From assembly GCF_963082655.1 (NCBI RefSeq), contig NC_081555.1, positions 91,117,272-91,181,271 on the forward strand: DNA of 64,000 nt, in the 5' to 3' direction. This DNA comes from Stomoxys calcitrans. Lineage: Eukaryota > Arthropoda > Insecta > Diptera > Muscidae. The position numbers and the translations under genes are program-made. Positions 33,157 through 44,530 of this stretch are shown here, piece by piece. The first letter of the stretch is position 1. Each line of letters starts with the position of its first letter. The notes under the pieces are model-generated. The model saw nothing but the letters and a program-made list of their open reading frames with translations, was not told the DNA's origin and did not search any database.

Positions 33157-36100
33157 TTGTTGTTGTTGTAGCAGTTTGTTGTCTTCAATCATTCGTCTGC
33201 TTGACTCTGTTGGGTGTTCATATCCAGGAACTCTGCAACTTAGATGGGGTGCGACCTGAGGGATCTGGGTCTGAGACGAGTGGGTCTGACTGCGCAGTAA
33301 AACAGGTGACGTGTGTCGTGAGGTCTCTGATCACACATATATCCTACACGTCCGCATCAATCCCAGTTCTTTAGAAGTTGAGGCGGCTGCATCTGCCGGA
33401 ATGTAATTGAGCCGAGGGAGGTCAATTTCTTCAGGTGCATAGGAGGGCGGTCGTTCCCCAAAGACTACATTCACTCGGTAGCCATTTACCGCATCTGCTA
33501 CCGTGTCTGCATGAATGTTGTCTAGACCTGCTTGATATGCCGCTAGATATAGAGGTTCTCTCTTGTAGCGCTGAACCTCATGCTCTAGATCATGTAGATC
33601 TATCTTAAGGCTTCTGGGCGGTGGCTATCTATCCACAAGATGATGATTTGGATGGTCTCTGCGATAACAGACCAAAAGGAAATGCTTAGACAGCCTGTAG
33701 TTGTGTCTTCGCTCTGGTAGGATCTTAGTCTCCTGATGGAGGTGGTCCAAATGAGAACTGAGGACACATTCTGACATATCTGAATATTATACCACTGCGT
33801 GCCATATTGCTGACGAGAACACACTGACGCTGCATAACTTACCACAGATCGGCGAATTGCTTTGTACGTGGTCAACAAGGTTTCTTTATCTGCACCCCAA
33901 AGTGCTGCCGGCAAGTTACTTGAGGACCTTGTTTCTATTTTTCACTTTATCGCAAATTGCTGTGGCATGTGGGGAGAATGTGTAAGAGCTGTCAAATGTG
34001 ACGCCAAGTATTTTGGGACACTTGATGGTCGGAATCATTTCTCCATCGACCATCACAGTCAGCTCAGTATTCACCTCACGCGTATTTGTAGTGAACAATG
34101 TGGCTGAAGATTTGGTGGCAGATATCTTCAGATTTCTTGCAGCGAAATATGGGGCAAGCTCGTTGACGTAGACGTTCAACCTATCGCAGATGTCAAAATG
34201 GGTGGGGGCCTGATGACATGATCGTACAATCGTCCGCATATGATACGATCTCTATGCCGTCTAGAGGGAGTGGAATGGAGGATAGGTAGAGGTTAAATTG
34301 TGCCGGAGATATCACCCCACTTTGGGGAACCCCCTGTTTCACTCTACGGTGCTTCATCTTCCTCTCCCTAAATTCCACAAATGACTGGCGACCACTCAGA
34401 TAATTCGCGACCTAGCGTTTCATACCTGGCTGGAGGGACGTGTTGGCGATGTCCTCAAATAATTTGGCATGGCTGACCGTGTCAAATGCTTTCGATAGGT
34501 CCAGTGCGACGAGGTTCTACCTATTACATGGCCTGGACTGATTGAAGCCACGGCAAATATGTGCGGTGATGGCATGCAAAGCAGTTGTTGTGTTATGCAG
34601 TCTTCGAAATCCAAGTTGATGCTCGGCGAATGGAAATTTTCTTACAAAGCTCGGGAGGAGTATTCCCTCAAGCGTCTTTGCCACTGGTGAGAGAAGGGAG
34701 ATCGGTCTGTACGACTCCCCCAAACTCAGGTCCTTTCCAGGCTTCAGTAGCTGGATAACTCTGCCCATTTTTCAGACATCGGGAACTATAAGAGTGTTCA
34801 ATGACAGGTTGAGAACAGTGGTAAGGTACTCAGCTCCACGTGAATCCATCAATGTAGAGATTCCGTCGGGGCCCAACGCGTTGGATGATTTGACGCAACG
34901 GATGACATTCGTAACTTCGCCCACGGTAAATTATGATGGCTGTCCATCGGCTGGGAGACCACGGATACGGCGAATGACTCTCCTCTTTGCCCTCTCACTC
35001 TCGGGATGCACAATAAATTGACGGTTGAACAACCTGGTCCATCTCTTCGGACCAGCCACGGTTACTTAGCCAAAAGTGACTGAGGTCCTGTCATCCCGTC
35101 TACTGGGGTACGAGAGTGATTTAACAGTAGACCACAGCCTAAAATGGTATCTAAGTTACATTGCTCCAAGTGTTCCAGCCACAAATTCCTTCTATGTTCG
35201 TTGACTACCCAGTTTATTTGCAGATTCAGCTCGCTGATTCTGGGTTTAGCGGGATCCATACCACGTCTTCCATCACGCTTGTCTGCGAGTACCACTGCCT
35301 GCGCCGGGAAATTGGGCCGCACTTGGGGTATTCGACCGGCTGGTATAAAGCGAGCGGCTGCTGCGTTAATGATATCTAGGAATTTCCTCTCGGCCACAAG
35401 CACATCAGAGGCAGTTCACTGAAGCAGCCAATCGGCCTTCCTCTGATTGATAAACGTCCGGCGCTTAGAGGTTATGAAGTCGGGTGGTCGGTCGATGGTG
35501 AGAATTATGGGGAGGTGATCTGACCCCAAAGAGATGGCGGCTTGCCAGGATACGTCACTCAGGAGATCAGGGGATGCAATGGAAATGTCTGGCGAGCTGT
35601 TGCACCTCCTCGTAATCCTAGTAGGGGCATCTTCATTCACCGTGCAATACGTGGAGCCTTCAATCTGCTCTGCCAAAGCCATGCCACTCTAGTTGTTACC
35701 TAGGGGAGAATGCCATGAAATTTGATGCGCATTAAAGTCCCCTAGAGCCATACGATTATGGCCAGTTAGTAACCCACTTATGTCGGGGTTGTATGCTTGG
35801 CCATTAATCGGGACACAGCTACCAACCGGCGGTATATACACGTTGTATATCTCTATCTCGGCAGTACCAGACCTGACTGCTACCCCCATACATTCCTTGT
35901 AGGGGTCACTAGCGCCAGGCGCAGGCGCGATGGGTCTATATTGCACGGAATGGTGTATCACGAAGGCCAATCCCCCACCTCCATTCCTTGAGCGATCCTT
36001 ACGTAGCACATTGTATCCGTGACAACTGTGCTGCAGCTGCAGGTGTTGGTCAGCTTTGTCTCCTGGATCGCTGCGACCAATATGCTCTTCCGACTCATCG

Positions 36101-36560
36101 ATCTTGCCACGGAGACCGTTGCAGTTTAGTTGCAAAAATGTTACACTTCTCGGCACTGGCCTGGCAATATTGGGGCTGGGATGCTACTGTTGCGTATGTT
36201 GCCGCACGGGAGAGGTCGGGGGGTCACATAGTCCGACGACGAGGACGCAGAAGGCGACGACGACGACTCTTATGACCCACTGCTGCCTATGTTCGCACAG
36301 CACCTTGCATCATATCGAGTATGTCTATACTCCCGTAGTGAAGTGAGGCCAGAGCAAGATCGAAAATGTACCCACTCCTTGCACCTATTACACCTCACCG
36401 ACACCGACCGATGACGGAGGCGGTTCTGGCAAACCGAACAGAACCAGGGTCCGGGGTTCTTTTCAATCCCGGCACGGACCAGAAGCGTGCGGAGGAGGCA
36501 CTCCGGGATGTGCCTCTCCCATGACGAAATAAGACAAACACCTACACTGAGGCGGCAGCC
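33157..36560 (-). mobile_element. Family A jockey-like retrotransposon, near full-length but decayed
   Basis: Minus-strand order. A 2A-like peptide 'LLVRAGIEKNPGP' (about 36460) is immediately followed by a PHD-like zinc finger ('WFCSVCQNR', 'VRCNRCKEWVHFRSCSG'). Endonuclease follows ('FLQLNCNGLRGKIDE', 'GYNVLRKDRSRNGGGGLAF', 'YNVYIPPVGS', 'MALGDFNAHQISWHSPLGN', 'SDHLPIILTIDRP'). Then RT ('KPGKDLSLGESYRPISLLSP', 'KQGVPQSGVISPAQFNLYLS', 'IVSYADDCTIMSSG') and a C-terminal knuckle region. The 3' end is a (CAA)n tail at 33157-33180. I see no RNase H. Frames break repeatedly, so it is inactive. The best-matching known group is the jockey-type lineage, by memory of insect 'mobile element jockey' proteins. 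Confidence 0.8.
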
Positions 36561-36615
36561 CTTGCCGATGAAGGGTTCCATCGTGTCAGTCCGGTGCGTA
36601 CAACAGGCTTATATG
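36538..36615 (-). repeat. C-SINE copy 3
   Basis: Complement of CAATCCCATATAAGCCTGTT, then CACCGGACTGACACGATGG, CATCGGCAAGGGCTGCCGCC and CTCAGTGTAGG. The CAA tail is missing; the copy is joined directly to the 5' side of the family A copy. Confidence 0.65.
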
Positions 36616-37344
36616 GGATTGATTGTGGTTGGCCCCATGTATATTATCAAACTTTTTTCTATTGAAAACATGGTTAGGTATTTAAATGCCACGTTGAAAT
36701 TCTGAAGACAAAATCAAAATCTTTTAAGGTATAACAAGGAAATGCACTACGTTATAACTACACCACACTCTATAACAGCGGTGTAGTGTGTAGCTAAAAT
36801 ATAGCAATAAATAGTAAACTCCGTTTCTCAATTTTGTATTCATTGCACGTTTCATTCCTCAAACAGCTTTGTTTGAACACATATTTCATAACTTGATAAT
36901 TTTATTAAATTTTTGTAAAAGATTTTTGGTTTGTTGATGCATTAACACTGACCAGTTTGAGTGTTCTCGGAAAACGTATTACAACCCCATCGCAATATGA
37001 ATAAAATTGGTCGTGATGAAAATAATAAGGGAGTGCTGAAAAAATGTCATTCCAAAAACGATTTGAAACAATTGAATATTGAAAACGAATACAACTTGCT
37101 AGGTTACAATCTAACAATGAAAAAAAAAAATAAATGGGTTAGTTAGGTTGCAGACTGTCACCTGTTTATTTAAGATCAGCAAGGGCAGTTGTTTCTCAAA
37201 TCTGGGTGTCGGTTTATAAAAGGGCTTTTTCTTATTATGGGCCCATTTGATGTGAATATTGAAGCGCAAAAGTTAACTGAAATAAATAGTTTATATATAG
37301 GGGCTATATCTATATGTCTACATATCTGGTTTTTGTCGTATAAA
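36616..37344. other. AT-rich gene-free interval
   Basis: No supported gene. A weak DINE-like scrap ('ggggctatatctatatg') lies near 37300. Confidence 0.4.
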
Positions 37345-37893
37345 CAGTGGGAAATGGGAGAGCGGTAGAGTGCGCCAGAAGGGGTGTTTGTCTGCGCCGG
37401 GCGGACCAGTCACCGGTCTTGCCTGAACACAGTAGAGGGGATAGCCAGGGCGGCGTCGGTGGCGAGGTGGGATACGGTAGATGGTTGCCGGACTACGAAG
37501 GCGCTATGGCCGGTCATTGACCGGAGGAGGACGAGGGAGCTGCTGGCGTTCGATAAGAAGTCGATGAGTACTTTGACAGGGGTCATAACCGGACACTGTG
37601 GCATAGGCCGCATGGGGATACCGTTTCTTTTGTGATCTGGGTGAACTTGCGAACGTACCTCTGGTATCTCTCCTGAGGTTTGTTGAGGTAACAGGATGGT
37701 TCCGACGGTGGGTGACACAGGCTCCGGCGTAGGTAGGTCCGTGCTTGCGTAGTGAAGGGCGGTTCTTCACCTCCCGCTCGGGTTCTAACATTATCATTTT
37801 TCTTCCCTTTCTCTCTCTAGGGTACCACAATGGGCCAAACTGGCCTCCGAGTGAACTCCCTTTTGGTGGGCGACCCATTCAACCTAACCTAAC
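37345..37893 (+). pseudogene. Family J RNase H-bearing non-LTR element, 3' fragment
   Basis: Coding trace 'ARWDTVDGCRTTKALWPVID' and 'ELLAFDKKSMSTLTGVITGH' (post-RNase H region). A deletion removes the zinc knuckle. Then come 'LLRFVEVTGWFRRW' and a 3' UTR ending in AACCTAACCTAAC at 37881-37893. It is GC-richer than its surroundings, which suggests a younger or less-decayed source. The same tail closes the fragment at 62480-63402. Confidence 0.65.
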
Positions 37894-37894
37894 A

Positions 37895-37985
37895 GTGTTT
37901 TGTACACTGAGGTAGCAGCCCTTGCCGATGGGGGACTTTATCGGGTTAATCCGGTTCGTACAACCGGTTGCCATGGGATTGACAT
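37895..37985 (-). repeat. C-SINE copy 4
   Basis: Complement of CAATCCCATGGCAACCGGTT, CGAACCGGATTAACCCGAT, CCCATCGGCAAGGGCTGC and CTCAGTGTACAAAACACTG. In this copy hairpin 1 gains a base pair (CCGGTT/AACCGG). Confidence 0.7.
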
Positions 37986-38099
37986 ATCTGGTCCGTAGTT
38001 GGTGCGACTTTTAAGGGCATAAGTATACATTTCGTACCATATTGAAACTAAATTGGATAAAATCAGAGGCTTGTAAGTGCGATGGAACAGTATACACGA

Positions 38100-38210
38100 G
38101 AGCTTTAGCTAAATATAAACCGTTAGGCCCCAACGACCTACATCAATGAAATGTATCTGCGCAAAATTTCAAGCGGACAGCATTATTCGTTCGAGCGCTG
38201 TCGTTGAAGT
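38100..38210 (-). repeat. DINE-like 5'-region scrap
   Basis: Complement of 'cgcttgaaattttgcgcaga' and 'tttcattgatgtaggtcgtt'. Confidence 0.5.
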
Positions 38211-38217
38211 TCTTGCT

Positions 38218-38316
38218 GTAGCCACATTTGCATGTGGAGGTGAAGATCAACATCAAGCTCCTATAGCTGAGCAAGTTCGTTCTGATTTAAAGGACCGATA
38301 CCCGTGGGAACACCGC
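38218..38316 (-). repeat. B2 element 3' fragment
   Basis: Read on the minus strand: 'atcggtcctttaaatcagaa', 'cgaacttgctcagctatagg' and 'cttcacctccacatgcaaat', 'gtggctaca'. Matches the 3' third of the B2 element at 59510-59610. Confidence 0.65.
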
Positions 38317-38321
38317 TGAAA

Positions 38322-38393
38322 ATTATGTTCGAATGTTCTCGCCAGGATTCGAACCCAGCCATGACATGCTAACCTCTGCGATACCGTGGCTTC
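38322..38393 (-). repeat. tRNA-SINE head fragment
   Basis: Minus-strand 'GGTATCGCAGAGGTTAGCATG' (A box), a deleted anticodon region, then 'GGGTTCGAATCCTGGCGAG' (B box). The body is missing. Confidence 0.7.
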
Positions 38394-38700
38394 CATCGCA
38401 GCAAAGCAAATTCTCGATAATCGTTAACACCGTCCCTGGACCTAAGCATTTAACTCCTACTATTCCAGTTGCGACAGGGGTAGAGCGCATTAAGCCCCCT
38501 TTGGCCCTTTTCTCGACGTGTTCTTTTTAGTGCAGTCTTTGGTCAACAATAAGCCCTTAGCGACCATTTCAACCTCACCGAGAGCAAAATAATTTTTTTC
38601 CGCATTTTTTTTTGCAAAATTTGCACATTTTATTAGGGAATAGCGATTATACTTCTTTCCTATCACAGAGTGTAGTCCGGATTTCCTCTAGAAAATTTGT
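38394..38700. other. Gene-free interval
   Basis: No gene or named repeat. A T-run is at 38600-38615. The satellite begins at its right edge from a diverged half unit. Confidence 0.5.
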
Positions 38701-41422
38701 CTTCCGACATATATTTTCTATAGAAAATTTGTCTTCCGACATATATTTTCTATAGAAAATTTGTCTTCCGACATATATTTTCTATAGAAAATTTGTCTTC
38801 CGACATATATTTTCTATAGAAAATTTGTCTTCCGACATATATTTTCTATAGAAAATTTGTCTTCCGACATATATTTTCTATAGAAAATTTGTCTTCCGAC
38901 ATATATTTTCTATAGAAAATTTGTCTTCCGACATATATTTTCTATAGAAAATTTGTCTTCCGACATATATTTTCTATAGAAAATTTGTCTTCCGACATAT
39001 ATTTTCTATAGAAAATTTGTCTTCCGACATATATTTTCTATAGAAAATTTGTCTTCCGACATATATTTTCTATAGAAAATTTGTCTTCCGACATATATTT
39101 TCTATAGAAAATTTGTCTTCCGACATATATTTTCTATAGAAAATTTGTCTTCCGACATATATTTTCTATAGAAAATTTGTCTTCCGACATATATTTTCTA
39201 TAGAAAATTTGTCTTCCGACATATATTTTCTATAGAAAATTTGTCTTCCGACATATATTTTCTATAGAAAATTTGTCTTCCGACATATATTTTCTATAGA
39301 AAATTTGTCTTCCGACATATATTTTCTATAGAAAATTTGTCTTCCGACATATATTTTCTATAGAAAATTTGTCTTCCGACATATATTTTCTATAGAAAAT
39401 TTGTCTTCCGACATATATTTTCTATAGAAAATTTGTCTTCCGACATATATTTTCTATAGAAAATTTGTCTTCCGACATATATTTTCTATAGAAAATTTGT
39501 CTTCCGACATATATTTTCTATAGAAAATTTGTCTTCCGACATATATTTTCTATAGAAAATTTGTCTTCCGACATATATTTTCTATAGAAAATTTGTCTTC
39601 CGACATATATTTTCTATAGAAAATTTGTCTTCCGACATATATTTTCTATAGAAAATTTTTTTCACGACATATATTTTCTATAGAAAATTTGTCTCCCGAC
39701 ATATTTTCTATAGAAAATTTGTCTCCCGACATTTTTTCTATAGAAAATTTGTCTCCCGACATATTTTCTATAGAAAATTTGTCTCCCGACATATTTTCTA
39801 TAGAAAATTTGTCTCCCGACATTTTTTCTATAGAAAATTTGTCTCCCGACATATTTTCTATAGAAAATTTGTCTCCCGACATTTTTTCTATAGAAAATTT
39901 GTCTCCCGACATTTTTTCTATAGAAAATTTGTCTCCCGACATATTTTCTATAGAAAATTTGTCTTCCGACATATTTTCTATAGAAAATTTGTCTTCCGAC
40001 ATATTTTCTATAGAAAATTTGTCTTCCGACATATTTTCTATAGAAAATTTGTCTTCCGACATATTTTCTATAGAAAATTTGTCTTCCGACATATTTTCTA
40101 TAGAAAATTTGTCTTCCGACATATTTTCTATAGAAAATTTGTCTTCCGACATATTTTCTATAGAAAATTTGTCTTCCGACATATTTTCTATAGAAAATTT
40201 GTCTTCCGACATATTTTCTATAGAAAATTTGTCTTCCGACATATTTTCTATAGAAAAGTTGTCTCACGACATATTTTCTATAGAAAATTTGTCTCACGAC
40301 ATATTTTCTATAGAAAATTTGTCTCCCGACATATTTTCTATAGAAAATTTGTCTCCCGACATATTTTCTATAGAAAATTTGTCTCCCGACATATTTTCTA
40401 TAGAAAATTTGTCTCCCGACATATTTTCTATAGAAAATTTGTCTCCCGACATATTTTCTATAGAAAATTTGTCTCCCGACATATTTTCTATAGAAAATTT
40501 GTCTCCCGACATATTTTCTATAGAAAATTTGTCTCCCGACATATTTTCTATAGAAAATTTGTCTCCCGACATATTTTCTATAGAAAATTTGTCTCCCGAC
40601 ATATTTTCTATAGAAAATTTGTCTCCCGACATATTTTCTATAGAAAATTTGTCTCCCGACATATTTTCTATAGAAAATTTGTCTCCCGACATATTTTCTA
40701 TAGAAAATTTGTCTCCCGACATATTTTCTATAGAAAATTTGTCTCCCGACATATTTTCTATAGAAAATTTGTCTCCCGGCATATTTTCTATAGAAAATTT
40801 GTCTCCCGGCATATTTTCTATAGAAAATTTGTCTCCCGACATATTTTCTATAGAAAATTTGTCTCCCGACATATTTTCTATAGAAAATTTGTCTCCCGAC
40901 ATATTTTCTATAGAAAATTTGTCTCCCGACATATTTTCTATAGAAAATTTGTCTCCCGACATATTTTCTATAGAAAATTTGTCTCCCGACATATTTTCTA
41001 TAGAAAATTTGTCTCCCGACATATTTTCTATAGAAAATTTGTCTCCCGACATATTTTCTATAGAAAATTTGTCTCCCGACATATTTTCTATAGAAAATTT
41101 GTCTCCCGACATATTTTCTATAGAAAATTTGTCTCCCGACATATTTTCTATAGAAAATTTGTCTCCCGACATATTTTCTATAGAAAATTTGTCTCCCGAC
41201 ATATTTTCTATAGAAAATTTGTCTCCCGACATATTTTCTATAGAAAATTTGTCTCCCGACATATTTTCTATAGAAAATTTGTCTCCCGACATATTTTCTA
41301 TAGAAAATTTGTCTCCCGACATATTTTCTATAGAAAATTTGTCTCCCGACATATTTTCTATAGAAAATTTGTCTCCCGACATATTTTCTATAGAAAATTT
41401 GTCTCCCGACATATTTTCTGTA
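38701..41422 (+). repeat. Bipartite satellite: 31 x 32 bp then 57 x 30 bp
   Basis: From 38701 to 39692 the unit is 32 bp (CTTCCGACATATATTTTCTA, then TAGAAAATTTGT). From 39693 it is 30 bp, lacking one AT (CTCCCGACATATTTTCTATA, then GAAAATTTGT), for 57 units plus a 20-bp partial. Units are almost identical. Variants come in blocks: TTC at 39963-40242, CAC at 40263-40292, GGC at 40773-40802. Every unit holds the 16-bp perfect palindrome ATTTTCTATAGAAAAT. Because 30 is divisible by 3 and the unit has no stop in several frames, long artefactual ORFs exist on both strands, including one of 580 codons on the plus strand. Confidence 0.97.
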
Positions 41423-41437
41423 GTCAACTAAAAATAT

Positions 41438-41881
41438 TTTTTATGCCCACCACCATAGGATGGGGGGTATACTAATTTCGTCAATCCGTCATTTCGTCTT
41501 GATCGTCATAACATTTTAAGTCGATCTATAGCCATGTCCGTCCGTCTGTCGAAAGCACGATAACTTGCGTGCGAAATTCATATTCATTATGGTTGCAATT
41601 TTACATATGTCGTTTTGGTATGACTTCCAACAACTGTTCTAAGTATGGTCTAAATCGGTATATAACCTGATATGGCTACCATATAAACCGACCCAGTTTG
41701 AATTTTGAGCCTCTAGAGGGCGCAATTATTACTCGATTTGCCTGAAATTTTGGAGGTGGTGTTTTTTATGACTGGTGTTTTTCTATTCAAAAAAGTCATT
41801 CAAGGAACTTGACAAATGCGATCCATGGTGGAGGGTATATAACATTCGGCCCGGCCGAACTTAGCACGCTTTTACTTGTTT
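41438..41881 (+). mobile_element. Short complete DINE-like element (444 bp)
   Basis: Start 'ttatgcccaccaccataggatggggggtata', core 'gtccgtccgtctgtcgaaag', one to two internal units, and end TGGTGGAGGGTATA, 'taacattcggcccggccgaa' and CGCTTTTACTTG. It has lost most internal units but keeps both ends. It sits 15 bp beyond the satellite array. Confidence 0.75.
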
Positions 41882-41990
41882 TTAATTGTTCCACCTTAAC
41901 CTCTTATCTTAGATGAAAACTTCGCATCTTACCTTCAGTTACAAAGCAATCAGCAATTCAGTAAAAATAGTTCAAATTAAACCCGATTTT

Positions 41991-42313
41991 CTGGCCACCG
42001 TAGCGCAGATGTTAGCATGTCCGCCTATAACGCTGAACGCCTGGGTTCAAACCCCGTCGTGAATATGAGAAAAATTTGCAGCGGTGGTTTTTCCCTCCTT
42101 ATGCTTGCTCCATTTGTGAGGTACTTTGCCATGTAAAAACTTGTCCCCAAAAAGGTGTCGCACTGCGGCACGCCGTTCGGTTTCGTCTATAAAAAGGAGG
42201 CCCCTTATCATTGAGCTTAAAATTGAATCGGACAGCACTCATTGATGTGTGAGAAGTTGGCCCCTGTTCCTTAGTGGAATGTTCATGGGCAAATTTGCAT
42301 TGCATTGCAAAAT
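41991..42313 (+). repeat. tRNA-derived SINE copy 3
   Basis: Head 'ggccaccgtagcgcagatgt'/'tagcatgtccgcctataacg', B box GGTTCAAACCC, then the body to 'catgggcaaatttgcattgc'. Flanked by CGATTTT at 41984-41990 and 42314-42320. Confidence 0.85.
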
Positions 42314-42320
42314 CGATTTT

Positions 42321-43674
42321 AAATCATTGATAGAAGCTGATTATTGTTACCGTCAGAAAAAATAAAAATAAATAACTATGTCTAGATCAAAACAACCGGC
42401 TTTTATATCATTAAACAAACGTCAGAACCAAACCGGTTTGAAACTTTTAACAAAAATTTATAATGAAACAATGTTTCGAGTAAACAATACTTGGACAAAG
42501 TCATACAGCCGGCAGCGCAACGTCATTGTTTGGCCAGAGATTGTCACAACACCGAACAATGGATCGCAGTAGAGAAATGATTCAAGATTATACCAAAAAA
42601 CACCAACATGCATTTATAATAAAAAAAAAAAAACATAAAACAATTTTAAATTGCGAAAATGGCTTTGTTCTCAAAATGGTACAAAAACATTTTAAACGCC
42701 AATTTAATTGCTTTTATTTGGCTTTTGTAAATTTTCATTTTATTATACACAACAACCACCCTAATGTACAGTGCTTTTGTTTACTACACGGAAATTCATG
42801 GTTATTTACGTTGTTTACGGAAAATCCTTCAAACCCAAAGAAAATGTGCATATGCGCACAAACGCGAGTCAAAATTCACACATTGGAGTGAACAAAAACA
42901 AAAACAATGGCAACCAACACGCACGCAGTTCCAGTTGTTGCCTCAAAATTAACTCGCAATTCACAACCGGCATCACAACAAGCAGCCATCAAATGGCCAT
43001 TGTTGCAATATCATGCAATGTTGCTGCCAATGGCACAGACAATAAATGCAACTCAATATGCCACGACTCTAGTCGCCCGCCCCCAACAACAACAACGTTG
43101 ACACAAGTTCGTCCATGCCAAAACCACAAAACATTGTTAGACAATGAGAAAAAAAACTAACAAAACAATAGAAAAACAATGACTTGTCATATTTTAAATA
43201 ATTTTTAAAACTTCTATTCACAACTGTTAATAACTGTAATAAGTGTTGGTTTTTGTTTGTTATCTTGTCTTGTGGCTAACCAATTCCATCGCTACATTTT
43301 AAACTAAGACAAAATGTTTGGTAATTGTATCCTATTGTTGTTGTTGCCACCTGGAATTTAATACATGACGACTTTGATTCGAAATCAACCAAATGTTGTT
43401 AATGAAAAGGTGTTTTCTTGAAAATTAACAACAACATGAAACTAATACAGATAATTGAAGGACAATCCTAATGTCTAATGGTGGTTATGTGGTAGAAGAT
43501 AACAAAAAAGTTAAGAACTGAAGAAAGAATCGCTAACTTTGTTATTAACTAAATGTATCTTCTATTACAGACCAGTTTGTCTGGAGCAATTCCTTTCTTC
43601 AAACACTTCGCCAGATAACGATCTAAGCAAATCAGTGGATCTACTCGAATGAAGCAGAATTCTAAGCAGTCTTG
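42321..43674. other. Interval without a supported gene
   Basis: Unique-looking, AT-rich and CAA-rich. ORFs of 60-130 codons at 42378-43160 overlap in several frames and look like low-complexity products (Q/H/N-rich from CAACA repeats). No coding call. Confidence 0.4.
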
Positions 43675-43689
43675 GAATAACTTATGCAA

Positions 43690-44004
43690 ATTGCAAATTT
43701 GGCCATGAACATTCTACTAAGGAATAGGGGCAAACTACTCACATATCAATGGGTGAAGTCCGATTCAAGTTTAAGCTCAATGATAAGGGGCCTCCTTTTG
43801 ATAGCCGAGTCCGAACGGCGTGCCTCAGTGCGACACCTTTTTGGGGAGAAGTTTTTACATGCCAAAGTACCTCACAAATGTAGGCAGCATTAGTAAGGGG
43901 ATAACCACCGCTGAAAAAATGTCTGATGTTCACGGCGGGGTTTGAACGCAAGCGTTCAGCGTCATAGGCGGACATGCTAACCTCTGCGCTACGGTGGCCT
44001 CCTA
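43690..44004 (-). repeat. tRNA-derived SINE copy 4 with 15-bp TSD
   Basis: Head on the right (minus-strand 'GGCCACCGTAGCGCAGAGGT', 'GTCCGCCTATGACGCTGAAC', B-box region GTTCAAACCCC). The body ends at 43690. Flanking direct repeats GAATAACTTATGCAA (43675-43689) and GAATAACTTATACAA (44005-44019) differ by one base. Confidence 0.9.
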
Positions 44005-44084
44005 GAATAACTTATACAACGATTAAAAACTGCCCAACTTCGTTTTAGCTAAGACTTGCAGCCCTTTATACCAATATACTTCAA

Positions 44085-44530
44085 GCAGGCTGTCTCCAAT
44101 CCCAAAGCCAGGAAAACCAATCAACTCACTTGGCAGCTACCGACCGATTTCACTTCTACCAGTGCTATCCAAAGTACTAGAGAAAATCCTTTCCTCAAAA
44201 TTATGGAAGTTATGCAGAAATTTCATTTTCGAAAAGCAGCACGCATTCATCCCGAAACACGGAGTACATATTTAGCATTGGTCACCAAATAGAGCACATA
44301 CTCAGACGAAATCTCTCAGCAAGAAGACATAGCTTAGTGGTGTCTGAAGATATTGAAAAGGCTTTCGGTAGAGTCGTGTCATATTTTGTTTTAAAAGAGC
44401 TGTATGATTGGGGTGTCGCCCCAAGAACCCTCAAGTTAATACATTCATTCCTTTCTAGTCGCAATATTATTGTCAAAGTTGATGGACATCTTTTAGAACT
44501 GTCATCTCTTCAGAATGGAGTACCCCAAGG
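44085..44530 (+). pseudogene. Non-LTR reverse transcriptase fragment
   Basis: RT motifs 1 to B: 'KPGKPINSLGSYRPISLLPV', 'LSKVLEKIL', 'EKQHAFIPKHG' (frameshifted), 'DIEKAFGRV' (motif A region, 'VSEDIEKAF'), 'LIHSFLSSRNIIVKVDGH' and 'LQNGVPQG' (motif B start). It ends exactly where family A sequence begins. Differs from family A, so it belongs to another jockey/I-type lineage. Confidence 0.75.

Noticed and set aside
38701..41422. CRISPR array
   Set aside because: Regular direct repeats, but there are no unique spacers; the units are head-to-tail and eukaryotic in context.
39646..41431. Long overlapping ORFs in the satellite as real genes
   Set aside because: They arise because a 30-bp unit is stop-free in several frames on both strands. 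There are no start context, introns or non-repeat residues. Kept only as a low-interest finding.
42378..43160. Host gene in the CAA-rich interval
   Set aside because: Several overlapping frames are open because of low-complexity composition. No splice sites or domain support any one of them.
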